A stretch of 64,000 nt of DNA, taken from the NCBI RefSeq assembly GCF_000746255.1, contig NZ_JQKW01000010.1, positions 62,001 through 126,000 on the forward strand, written 5' to 3'. The notes under the pieces are model-generated. The model was not told the origin of the DNA, did no database searches, and was given only the letters and a program-made list of their open reading frames with translations. The DNA comes from Thermodesulfobacterium hydrogeniphilum (GTDB taxonomy: Bacteria; Desulfobacterota; Thermodesulfobacteria; Thermodesulfobacteriales; Thermodesulfobacteriaceae). Both the position numbers and the translations under genes were made by a program. Positions 6,679 to 15,304 of this stretch are shown here, in pieces. Position 1 is the first letter of the stretch. Every line of letters begins with the position of its first letter.

Positions 6679-9600
6679 ATGGCTTTAAAGTGTGCTATTT
6701 ATGATGTTAAAAAAGATTTAAAAGTATGGGAAAAATTTGTTAAAAGATTTGAAGAAGTTTTTAAAGATAAAATTATTTTAAAATTTTTCACAAAAGAAGA
6801 TAAAAAAAAGTTAACTGCTGAAAATTTTGATATATATTATATTTCTCCAGATTTTTTAATTGATTTAAATCTAAAAAATTATATACCTATTGCTAGGTTT
6901 ACTGAAGAAAAAAGAAGCTTTTTGTTAATAAAAAAGAAAAAAAGAGAGCTTCCATTTTTAATTAAAGCGATTTTACTTAAAAATTCTTTTTTTTTGCTTC
7001 CTTTAATAAAATTTTTTAGAAATATTACCCATATTGAATTCTGGTATGTAGATAACTGTGAAAGTGTTTTAAATCTTGTTTATGAAGAAAAAGCTGATAT
7101 CGGAGTTGTTTGTGATGAGGTTTTTCAAAATTACAAAGATAACAGCAATTTTGAAGTTTTAGAAAAGTTTGAAGTTCCCTATAATAGACTTTTAATAGTT
7201 CCCTTTCAATATGAGGAGAAATTAAAAAAAATCATAAAAGATATTCCAGAATTGATTTTTATAGACAAGAAAGAGGCAGAATTTATAACCACAATTTATA
7301 CTTTGATTAGCTATTTTTCAGCTCTCAAAGAATTACACAATATTTCCTTGGCTGTTTTAAATGCACCTTCTATTGGTGTAATTATTTATAGAGAAAAAAT
7401 TTTATATGCTAATAAATTTGTGCAAGAGGTTACAGGGTATACAGGGGATGAATTAAAGAATATGTCCATTCTTGAACTTATACATGAAAGCGAAAATTTA
7501 GAAGAAATGAAGAAAGTAATTGAGAAAAGACTTTCAGGAGAGCAGTTAGAAAGACTTTATGTAGAATTAAAAGCTAAAAGAAAAGACAGTTCATTTTTTT
7601 ATATTCTTGCTTTTTCAAAAACTATCCTTTATGAAGGAAATTATGCAGATTTGGTGATATTTATAGATATAACAAGAAGAAAAAAAATTGAAAGGCTTTA
7701 TGAGGTTTTAAGAGAAATCAATCAGTTAATTATAACGTCTTTGGTGGAGGAGGAACTTTATCAAAAGATTTGTTACACATTGGTTGAAAAATTAGGATTA
7801 AGATTTGTTTGGATAGGTATTACTGACAAAAAAGACAAATTTTTAAGACCCATTTTCAAATATGGATATGAAAACGGATTTTTGGATAAAGTAAAAAGTT
7901 CAATTTTTGAAGAATTACCAGAAGGTAGAAGCTGTGTAGGTATAGCATATAGAGAAAAAAGAGTAGTAATTTTTGAAGATACAAGAGTTCATCCTCTTGT
8001 AGAACCATGGAGAAAAGAAATGTTAAAAAGAGGCTATCTTTCTACAGCAGCCATACCTGTTATTAAAGATAATGAAGTTGTAGCTGTTATTACAATGTAT
8101 GCAAATGAACCTAACTTCTTTGAAGAAGAAGTAAAATTTTTACTTGAAGAGCTTCAAAAAGATCTAAATTTTGCTCTTCAGAAAATGGAGGAATTTAGAA
8201 ATAGTATAATAATAAAAACGGCTTTAGAAAGTTCGGATGAGTGGGTGTTAGTAACTGATATTGATGGAACTATACTTTATGCCAATCAGGCAGTTTTACA
8301 AATAAGTGGTTATTCAAAAGATGAGCTTATAGGTAAAAATGTAAAAATTTTCTATTCAGATTATCATTCAGAGGAATTTTACAAAAAAGTTTGGGAAACT
8401 ATTCTATCAGGTAAATCTTTTAGCAATATTTTTGTAAATAAAAATAAAAGAGGAGAATATTTTTATCTTGAGCAAAAAATTATTCCTGTGGAACTTCCTG
8501 GTGGAATAAAAAGATTTGTTAGTGTAGCAAAGGATGTAACTAAGGAGATGATACTTTCAAAGGAACTTGAAAAATTAAAATTTAAAGATATGATGACAGG
8601 TCTTTATAATTTCAATGGTTTTTCCTTAGCAATACAAGATCTTCTTAAAATAGAAAAAGATTCTTCTCTTCTTGTATTAATAGACATTTACGGTCTTACT
8701 TATTTAAACCAGACTTATGGACTTGAGTTCGGAAATAAAGTATTAAAAGAGGTTGCTAATAGACTTAGAAATTTTTTTAGAAAAGAGGACATTATAGGAA
8801 GAGTAGGAGGGGATGAATTTGGTATATATATAAAAGGATTGAAAAGAAAAGAAGATGCTATCTTTATTAAGAAAAAACTTGAAATGATTTTTGAAAAACC
8901 CTTTGTAATTGATGATCTTGAGTTGAATATTAAGATAAACGGAGGAGTTGCAATATTCCCTGAGGATGGTAAAGATTTTAGAGTTCTTTACGAACACGCG
9001 AGTGTAGCTCTTTCAGAAGCAAAAATAGAAGGAGCTAATGTGATTAAATTTTTTAACCCTGCTATGGAAAAAAAAGCCAAGAGCTTTATATGGGTTGCTA
9101 ATCTTGTTGAAAAAGCATTGAAGGAAAATCTCTTTGTATTTTTTTATCAACCTTATTTTTATACTAATACTTTGAAACTGGCAGGATTTGAGGCTCTTGT
9201 AAGGATAAAAGATAAAGAAGGAAATATTTATAAACCAGCTGAATTTATAAATTATTTAGAAAGAAGCCCTTACCTTAAAGATTTTGAAGCTTGGGCTTTA
9301 CAAGAAGTTGTAAATAAGATAAAAAAATGGAATATTCCTATATCTTTAAATATATCTGCTAACAGTTTAAAAAGTGAAGATTTTATTGAAAGATATTTAG
9401 AAAAATGTAAATATTTAAAAGTTCCTTTAACTCTTGAACTAACAGAAAGAGCAATTATTGAGAATATGGAACAGGTAAAAAATATATTTAATGAATTAAA
9501 AAATTATAAAATAGAAATCAAAATTGCTATAGATGATTTTGGAACAGGTTATTCAGCTCTTATTTATTTAAAAGATATTCCTGCAGATTATCTAAAAATA

Positions 9601-9834
9601 GATATGTCATTTATAAAAGAATTGTCTAAAGGACCTAAGGAGAGAGCTATAGTTGAAACTATAATTTATCTTGCTCATTCCTTGGGAATGAAAACCATAG
9701 CAGAAGGGGTGGAAACTCAAGAACAATTAAAAATCTTAAAAGAACTCAATTGTGACCTTGTTCAAGGTTTTCTCTTAGCAAAACCTATGACAGAAGAAGA
9801 AGTGGAAAAAATTTATATTTTTAAAAAAGCATAA
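6679..9834 (+). CDS. Sensor protein PBP-like / PAS / GAF / PAS / GGDEF / EAL (1051 aa)
   Basis: This is a c-di-GMP turnover protein. Residues 1 to about 210 resemble a PhnD-like periplasmic-binding fold but have no signal peptide, so this sensor seems cytoplasmic. A PAS domain follows (about 220-340), then GAF (about 345-510) and a second PAS (about 512-640). The GGDEF active-site loop is intact at 710-714 (VGGDEFG), so cyclase activity is possible. The EAL motif at 838-840 and the DDFGTGYS and AEGVET motifs are intact, so phosphodiesterase activity is also plausible. No transmembrane helix is seen. The ATG has a modest AGGAGA site. It is followed by another GGDEF gene five to ten bases on, suggesting a paired signalling unit. 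Which activity dominates cannot be told from sequence. Confidence 0.9.
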   Translation: MALKCAIYDVKKDLKVWEKFVKRFEEVFKDKIILKFFTKEDKKKLTAENFDIYYISPDFLIDLNLKNYIPIARFTEEKRSFLLIKKKKRELPFLIKAILLKNSFFLLPLIKFFRNITHIEFWYVDNCESVLNLVYEEKADIGVVCDEVFQNYKDNSNFEVLEKFEVPYNRLLIVPFQYEEKLKKIIKDIPELIFIDKKEAEFITTIYTLISYFSALKELHNISLAVLNAPSIGVIIYREKILYANKFVQEVTGYTGDELKNMSILELIHESENLEEMKKVIEKRLSGEQLERLYVELKAKRKDSSFFYILAFSKTILYEGNYADLVIFIDITRRKKIERLYEVLREINQLIITSLVEEELYQKICYTLVEKLGLRFVWIGITDKKDKFLRPIFKYGYENGFLDKVKSSIFEELPEGRSCVGIAYREKRVVIFEDTRVHPLVEPWRKEMLKRGYLSTAAIPVIKDNEVVAVITMYANEPNFFEEEVKFLLEELQKDLNFALQKMEEFRNSIIIKTALESSDEWVLVTDIDGTILYANQAVLQISGYSKDELIGKNVKIFYSDYHSEEFYKKVWETILSGKSFSNIFVNKNKRGEYFYLEQKIIPVELPGGIKRFVSVAKDVTKEMILSKELEKLKFKDMMTGLYNFNGFSLAIQDLLKIEKDSSLLVLIDIYGLTYLNQTYGLEFGNKVLKEVANRLRNFFRKEDIIGRVGGDEFGIYIKGLKRKEDAIFIKKKLEMIFEKPFVIDDLELNIKINGGVAIFPEDGKDFRVLYEHASVALSEAKIEGANVIKFFNPAMEKKAKSFIWVANLVEKALKENLFVFFYQPYFYTNTLKLAGFEALVRIKDKEGNIYKPAEFINYLERSPYLKDFEAWALQEVVNKIKKWNIPISLNISANSLKSEDFIERYLEKCKYLKVPLTLELTERAIIENMEQVKNIFNELKNYKIEIKIAIDDFGTGYSALIYLKDIPADYLKIDMSFIKELSKGPKERAIVETIIYLAHSLGMKTIAEGVETQEQLKILKELNCDLVQGFLLAKPMTEEEVEKIYIFKKA

Positions 9835-9844
9835 AAATTTGAAA

Positions 9845-11809
9845 ATGGTTAAAGAAAAGGTAGAAAAATTTTTAAGAAAAAAGCATTATTTATATTTATT
9901 TGTTACAATTTTTTTTCTTTTTTATTACATAGTGTTTTTAATTTTTATAAACACAACTAAAAAAAATGCAATAAAAGCGGTATTGTCTGCAAAGTTAATG
10001 GAAGAAAAAATCCATGTAGACGTTTCTATTAAAAATATGGAATATATAATGTTCCATTATATAGAACATCATCTATTAAAAGAAAATAAAGAAGCTATAA
10101 ATTTTTTTGCAAAGGCAATAAAAACTTCAAATAAGAAAAAAAGAAATAGAATTAGAAAAGAGTTATATTATAAACTTTTACCTCTTTATAACGAGCTTAA
10201 AAAAATAGGAATTACTCAAATACATTTCCATACCAAGGATTTTAAAAGTTTTTTAAGAATGGACAAACCTGAAAAATATGGGGATGATCTCCGAAAAGTG
10301 AGAGCTTCTGTAGTTTATGTGAATACTTATAAAAAGCCTTGGTTCGGCTTTGAAATAGGTAAATCTTTACCTGGATTTAGGTACATTGTTCCAATTGTAA
10401 TAAATGGAGAGCATATAGGAAGTGTTGAACTGGTCTGGAGGGTTAAAGATTTTTATAGATTTTTATTAGAAACTCACGAGAATGAGTATCCTATTTTTCT
10501 CTTAAAAGTATTTGAAATTAAAGAAAAACTTTTTACGGAATTTAAAAAATATTATGCAATTTCACCTTTTGGAAGAAACTGGCTTTTAAAAAAAGATTGG
10601 ATAACTAAGAAACAAGTTTATCAAATAATTCAAAAATTATCAAAAGATAAAAAATTTTTAAAATTTTTAAATTCAGATAAGAAAATTGGTTATTATTTAA
10701 ATTTAAATAATAAAATTTATTCTGTTGTGAAAATCCCTTTTAAAAATATTAAAGGAGAATTATGTGCTACTCTTATGTTTTTGGCTGAGGATAATAATAT
10801 AAAATTAACCTTAAATATTTACAAAAGAGAATTAATATTTGGTTCTTTTGGTTTAATACTTTCATATTTGCTTATTTTAATAATTTATCATATGTATTTA
10901 AAAATAAAAAAAGAAAGAAATCTTTTTAAAACTTTAACTGACACATTAGAAGCAGGTATATATATAGTGAAGGAAAAAGAGGGAATAATTTTTGTCAATC
11001 CCATGGCTTTAAAACTTTTAGGATATTCTTTTGAAGAAATAAGAAGAAAAGAACCTCATTATATTTTCCATGCTGATGCTTTAGGCGGTGTGCCTTTAGA
11101 AGAATGTCCTGTTATTAAAACATTAAAAAAAGGAGAAACATTCAAAGCAGATATAGAGCTTATAAGAAAGGATGGAACAAAATTTTGGGCTTATATGATA
11201 GCTACTCCTTTATTTGAAAATAGAAAATTTATAGGAAGAATGACTATTTTTATTAATATAACTGAAAGAAAACAGCTTGAAGAGAAGCTTCGTAGTATGG
11301 CTATTACCGATCCACTTACAGGATTATTTAATAGAAGACATGTTTTTAATATATTAAAAAAAGAAAAATCCAAGGCTGATAGAGGAATTAGCAGCTTTTG
11401 TATAGTATTAATAGACATAGATAATTTTAAAAATATAAATGATACCTATGGGCATGATATAGGTGATGAAGTTCTTATAAATATAGCTTCATTTTTAAAG
11501 AAAAATTTGAGAGCTTATGATGTGGTTGCCAGGTGGGGTGGAGAGGAATTCTTAGTTATTCTACCTAATATAAATATCAAAGGTGCTGCTATTTCAGCAG
11601 AAAGAATAAGAAAAGCCATTGAAAAGATGGATATCAGTGGTATCAAAACGACAGTAAGTTTGGGAGTAACATGTTATAAACCTGTAGAAAGTTTAAATAA
11701 AACTATAAAAAGAGCAGATGAAGCACTTTATGAAGCCAAAAAACAAGGTAAAAACAAAATTATAATAAAAATGAAAGAAATTTTTTATGACGTTAATGAA
11801 TTGTTATAA
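9845..11809 (+). CDS. Membrane sensor diguanylate cyclase with PAS-GGDEF (654 aa)
   Basis: A transmembrane helix near residues 17-37 and a second near 330-350 bracket an extracytoplasmic sensor of about 290 residues. The sensor contains a Cache-like pattern (KPWFGFEIGKSLPG, then 'RYIVPIVINGEHIGSVEL'). A PAS domain and a GGDEF domain follow. The signature is GGEEF (about residue 565, in RWGGEEFLVILP), with 'DIDNFKNINDTYGHDIGD' upstream, so it should synthesise c-di-GMP. There is no EAL domain. The start is uncertain: ATG 9845 is used here, and TTG 9839 is the alternative; neither has a clear ribosome site. It lies just after the GGDEF-EAL gene and is probably co-transcribed with it. Confidence 0.9.
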   Translation: MVKEKVEKFLRKKHYLYLFVTIFFLFYYIVFLIFINTTKKNAIKAVLSAKLMEEKIHVDVSIKNMEYIMFHYIEHHLLKENKEAINFFAKAIKTSNKKKRNRIRKELYYKLLPLYNELKKIGITQIHFHTKDFKSFLRMDKPEKYGDDLRKVRASVVYVNTYKKPWFGFEIGKSLPGFRYIVPIVINGEHIGSVELVWRVKDFYRFLLETHENEYPIFLLKVFEIKEKLFTEFKKYYAISPFGRNWLLKKDWITKKQVYQIIQKLSKDKKFLKFLNSDKKIGYYLNLNNKIYSVVKIPFKNIKGELCATLMFLAEDNNIKLTLNIYKRELIFGSFGLILSYLLILIIYHMYLKIKKERNLFKTLTDTLEAGIYIVKEKEGIIFVNPMALKLLGYSFEEIRRKEPHYIFHADALGGVPLEECPVIKTLKKGETFKADIELIRKDGTKFWAYMIATPLFENRKFIGRMTIFINITERKQLEEKLRSMAITDPLTGLFNRRHVFNILKKEKSKADRGISSFCIVLIDIDNFKNINDTYGHDIGDEVLINIASFLKKNLRAYDVVARWGGEEFLVILPNINIKGAAISAERIRKAIEKMDISGIKTTVSLGVTCYKPVESLNKTIKRADEALYEAKKQGKNKIIIKMKEIFYDVNELL

Positions 11810-11860
11810 AAATATTTTATTAATAAAACAATTTTATATGTATAAGTATTAAAATTTATA

Positions 11861-11889
11861 TTGCTTAAAACAGGCTTTGGTGCTATTAT
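11861..11889 (+). promoter_or_regulatory. Promoter for the M18 aminopeptidase operon
   Basis: TTGCTT (11861-11866), 17-base spacer, TATTAT (11884-11889), about 30 bases before ATG 11921, which has its own AGAGGAG site. Confidence 0.45.
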
Positions 11890-11920
11890 ATATTGCTAAT
11901 ATCAAAAAGAGGAGTAAAAG

Positions 11921-13309
11921 ATGAGTACAAAAGAACTGGAAAAGGACTTAGTTTATAAGGCTAAACACGTTTATGAGATTATAGATAAAGAAGAAAAAGA
12001 AATTTTAGAAAATTTGTCCAAAGAATATATAAATTTTCTTTCTGAAGCTAAAACAGAAAGAGAGACGATAGAGATAGCCAGAAAATATTTAGAAAAAGCA
12101 GGTTTTAAAGAAAATAATTCTGAAAGAGGATATTTTATTTATAAAAATAAAATGCTTGCTGCCTGGAGGCAAGGTAAGAAGCCTATCACAGAGGGATTGA
12201 GGATTGTAGTAAGTCATATAGATACTCCAAGGCTTGATTTAAAGCTCCATCCCCTTTTTGAAGATGTCCATTTAGCTTTTTTAAAAACTCATTACTATGG
12301 TGGAATAAAGAAATATCATTGGGTTGCTCAGCCTTTGGCGTTGCATGGCATAGTTGCCAAAAAGGACGGGGGAGTAATCAAAGTGGTTATAGGAGAAAAT
12401 GATGAAGATCCTGTTTTTACTATATGTGATCTCCTCCCTCATCTTGCAAGAAAAATTCAATCCGAGAAAAAGCTTTCAGAAGCTATTGTGGGAGAAAAAC
12501 TTAATGTTTTAGTAGCAGGTATTCCTATAGAGGATGAAGAAGAGGTAAAAGAAAAAGTAAAACTTCATTTTTTAAAACTACTTTATGAAAAATATGGAAT
12601 AAAAGAAGAAGATTTTGTTTGTGCAGAAATTTATGTGGTGCCAGCAGGAAAAGCAAGGGAAGTAGGGCTTGACAGGGCTTTTATTGGAGGATATGGACAA
12701 GATGATAGGATCTGTGCTTTTACCTCTTTAAAAGCCTTTTTAGAAGTAGAAGATCCTGAATATTTTAATTTACTTCTGTTTATGGATAAAGAAGAAATTG
12801 GATCAGAAGGTAATACTTCTGCCAAAAGTAGAATTTTTGAAGGTGTAATTTATAATCTTATCAAGCAGGCTGATCTTCCTGCTACTGCAGATGTGTTTTT
12901 TAGCCTTATGATGAAAACCAAAACCCTTTCTGCTGATGTTACTGCAGGTATAGATCCTAATTATATAGAAGTGCATGATAAATTAAATGATGCTAAAATG
13001 GGATTTGGCGTAGCTGTTAGTAGATATACAGGACATGGTGGAAAATATATGGCAAATGAGGCTCATGCTGAATTTTTAGCCTGGCTTCTTAATAACTGGG
13101 ATAAAAATAAGGTAGTTTATCAGGTTTGTTCTATGGGAAAAGTGGATGAAGGAGGTGGAGGAACTGTAGCTAAATATTTTGCATCTTATGGAATGGATGT
13201 AGTTGATGTAGGTACACCTTTACTTTCCATGCATTCTCCTTTTGAAATAGCCCATAAGGGTGATTTTTATATGACTTATAAAGCCTTTAAAGTATTTTTT
13301 AAAGTATAA
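11921..13309 (+). CDS. M18 family aminopeptidase (aspartyl aminopeptidase type, 462 aa)
   Basis: A co-catalytic zinc peptidase that removes N-terminal, usually acidic, residues from peptides in the cytoplasm. M18 landmarks are present in order: SHIDTPRLDLK with the first zinc histidine, YGQDDRICAF with the bridging aspartate, MDKEEIGSEG with the general-base and zinc glutamates, and a C-terminal 'SMHSPFE' histidine. The length is normal for bacterial M18 enzymes, and the variant lacks obvious insertions. ATG 11921 follows a GAGGAG site. It is the first gene of a three-gene unit with trmI (2 bases later) and the ybeY-pdxJ fusion. Confidence 0.9.
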   Translation: MSTKELEKDLVYKAKHVYEIIDKEEKEILENLSKEYINFLSEAKTERETIEIARKYLEKAGFKENNSERGYFIYKNKMLAAWRQGKKPITEGLRIVVSHIDTPRLDLKLHPLFEDVHLAFLKTHYYGGIKKYHWVAQPLALHGIVAKKDGGVIKVVIGENDEDPVFTICDLLPHLARKIQSEKKLSEAIVGEKLNVLVAGIPIEDEEEVKEKVKLHFLKLLYEKYGIKEEDFVCAEIYVVPAGKAREVGLDRAFIGGYGQDDRICAFTSLKAFLEVEDPEYFNLLLFMDKEEIGSEGNTSAKSRIFEGVIYNLIKQADLPATADVFFSLMMKTKTLSADVTAGIDPNYIEVHDKLNDAKMGFGVAVSRYTGHGGKYMANEAHAEFLAWLLNNWDKNKVVYQVCSMGKVDEGGGGTVAKYFASYGMDVVDVGTPLLSMHSPFEIAHKGDFYMTYKAFKVFFKV

Positions 13310-13311
13310 AT

Positions 13312-14079
13312 ATGCCTGTTGCTGAGGGAAATTATGTTTTACTTTTAACCTCTGATGGACGGTCTTATCTTGTAGAGGTTAAGGATACCTATTTTCATAC
13401 TCATAAAGATTCAGTTTATCTAAAAGAGCTTATAGGTAAAGAATTTGGAGAAATAATCCTGGGTAAGAATGGAACCAAGTTTTATCTTGTAAAGCCATCT
13501 CTTTATGATTTTTTAATGAAAGTAGAAAGAGCTACTCAGGTTATTTATCCTAAGGATATAGGCTATATTTTACAAAAACTTGATGTAGGACCTGGAAAAG
13601 TTGTTCTTGAGTGTGGAGGAGGATCTGGTGCTTTAACTACAGCTTTTGCTTTTATGGTAGGAGAGGATGGAAAAGTAATTTCCTATGAAAAAGAAGAGAA
13701 ATTCCAAAAAATTGCTCAAAAAAATTTAAAAAAAATAGGGCTTTTAAACAGAGTTATTTTTAAGAATAAAGAGGTTAAAGAGGCTTTTGAAGAAAAAGAA
13801 GTTGAAGCGGTATTTTTAGATTTAAAAGAACCCTGGGTTCTTTTAAAAGCAGCTTGGGAAGCTTTAAAAGGTGGACATTTCCTTGGAATTTTGGTTCCTA
13901 CCACCAATCAGGTTTCCAGATGTTTAACAGAGCTTGAAAAATACCCTTTTGTAGATATAGAAGTGGTAGAAATTTTACTTAGAAAATATAAAACCAATCC
14001 TGAAAGACTCAGGCCAGAAGATAGAATGGTTGCTCATACAGGGTTCTTAATTTTTGCTAAAAAAGTCTGGGAAAAATAA
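13312..14079 (+). CDS. trmI: tRNA (adenine-58-N1) methyltransferase TrmI
   Basis: A SAM-dependent Rossmann methyltransferase that makes m1A58 in the T-loop of tRNA, a modification linked to tRNA stability in thermophiles. The N-terminal beta domain is followed by 'RATQVIYPKDIGYIL', then the SAM-binding loop in 'LECGGGSGALTTAF' and an acidic motif in 'YEKEEKFQ'. The catalytic-domain ending 'ERLRPEDRMVAHTGFL' matches the TrmI/Gcd14 C-terminus. Length (255 aa) is normal. It starts two bases after the aminopeptidase stop and ends two bases before the next gene, so it is clearly in an operon. Confidence 0.9.
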   Translation: MPVAEGNYVLLLTSDGRSYLVEVKDTYFHTHKDSVYLKELIGKEFGEIILGKNGTKFYLVKPSLYDFLMKVERATQVIYPKDIGYILQKLDVGPGKVVLECGGGSGALTTAFAFMVGEDGKVISYEKEEKFQKIAQKNLKKIGLLNRVIFKNKEVKEAFEEKEVEAVFLDLKEPWVLLKAAWEALKGGHFLGILVPTTNQVSRCLTELEKYPFVDIEVVEILLRKYKTNPERLRPEDRMVAHTGFLIFAKKVWEK

Positions 14080-14081
14080 AA

Positions 14082-15293
14082 ATGCCTGTAGATATATATT
14101 TAACTACGGAAGATTTGATTTCAGAGGATTTGCTTAAGGATTTAGAAAAAAAAATAAAAAAAGCTTTAAGAATATTAAAACTTCCTAAAAAAGAGATCTC
14201 TTTAACTTTTGTAGATAATAAACATATCTGGAAATTGAATAAGCAATATCTGGGAAGAGATTATCCTACTAATGTTTTATCTTTTCCTTTTGCTAAGGAG
14301 AGGATTTTAGTTTCTGATCTTTTAGGAGAAATTATTATTTCTGTAGAAAAGGCTAAAGAAGAAGCGGAATTTTATGGATTGAATTTTGAAAACTATCTTT
14401 TGGCTTTAATAATACATGGATTACTTCATCTCCTTGACTATGACCATGAAAAAGGAGTTTATTCACCTTGGCTTATGTTAAAAAATGAATTAAATTTGTT
14501 AAATAAATTGGGTTTTAAAGAAGGTAAAAAGGAGATTATAAATTTTACAAAAAGGAGGGAATATATGCCTGCCAAATTAGCTGTTAATGTAGATCATGTG
14601 GCTACAGTGAGAGAAGCAAGAAAGGTACCTTATCCTGATCCTGTTCATGCAGCTGTATTAGCAGAGCTTGGAGGAGCAGATGGCATAGTGGTTCATTTGC
14701 GTTTAGATAGAAGACATATTAAAGAAAGAGATGTGAGAATTATTAAAGATATTATAAAAACCAAGCTTATTTTAGAAATGGCTATAGATGAAGAATTGAT
14801 AAAATTTGCTAAAGAAATTAAACCTTATCAGGTTACTTTAGTTCCTGAAAGAGTAGAGGAAATAACTACAGAAGGTGGGATGATTTTAGAGGGTAGGGTA
14901 GATGAGGTAAAAAAAGCTGTAAAAGAACTGAATAAGGCTGGTATAAAAGTAAGTCTATTTATAAATCCTGATGAAAAGACTGTTAAACTTGCCAAAAAAA
15001 CCGGAGCTCAGATTGTAGAAATTCACACTGGAATTTATGCAGATGCTGAAACTGAAGAAGAAAGAGAAAAAGAGTTTTCTAAAATAGAAATATCAGCAAG
15101 ACTTGCTAAAGATTCAGGTTTAATAGTGCATGCAGGTCATGGCTTGAGCTATGAAAATATAGGACCAGTTGCTGCTATTCCTGAAATTGAAGAATTTAGC
15201 ATAGGACATAGCATTGTTTCAAGGGCTATAATGGTTGGAATGGAAAAGGCTGTTAGAGAAATGAAGGAACTAATTCTTAGAGCAAGAGGCTAA
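14082..15293 (+). CDS. ybeY-pdxJ: In-frame fusion YbeY endoribonuclease - PdxJ pyridoxine 5'-phosphate synthase
   Basis: Residues 1 to about 150 are YbeY, the metal-dependent RNase of 16S rRNA maturation and ribosome quality control: H112-x3-H116-x5-H122 in HGLLHLLDYDH. Residues 162-403 are a full PdxJ, which condenses 1-deoxyxylulose 5-phosphate with 3-amino-1-hydroxyacetone phosphate to give pyridoxine 5'-phosphate: 'KLAVNVDHVATVREAR', 'HLRLDRRHI' and 'VHAGHGL' are visible. No stop separates them. A ribosome site (AAAGGAGGG, 14551-14559) and ATG 14565 lie in frame at the junction, and the site is read as K-R-R. PdxJ may therefore be made both as a fusion and alone. Genuine fusion, leaky double product and a lost stop through sequencing error are all possible. 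Confidence 0.88.
   Translation: MPVDIYLTTEDLISEDLLKDLEKKIKKALRILKLPKKEISLTFVDNKHIWKLNKQYLGRDYPTNVLSFPFAKERILVSDLLGEIIISVEKAKEEAEFYGLNFENYLLALIIHGLLHLLDYDHEKGVYSPWLMLKNELNLLNKLGFKEGKKEIINFTKRREYMPAKLAVNVDHVATVREARKVPYPDPVHAAVLAELGGADGIVVHLRLDRRHIKERDVRIIKDIIKTKLILEMAIDEELIKFAKEIKPYQVTLVPERVEEITTEGGMILEGRVDEVKKAVKELNKAGIKVSLFINPDEKTVKLAKKTGAQIVEIHTGIYADAETEEEREKEFSKIEISARLAKDSGLIVHAGHGLSYENIGPVAAIPEIEEFSIGHSIVSRAIMVGMEKAVREMKELILRARG
14551..14567 (+). promoter_or_regulatory. Internal ribosome binding site and start codon for PdxJ
   Basis: AAAGGAGGG followed by ATG at 14565-14567 sits at the YbeY/PdxJ junction, exactly where free-standing PdxJ proteins begin (MPAKLAVNVDHVATVR). It would give a 242-residue PdxJ from 14565 to 15293. 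The site is stronger than most in this window. Confidence 0.6.
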
Positions 15294-15304
15294 AAGGATT
15301 TAAA

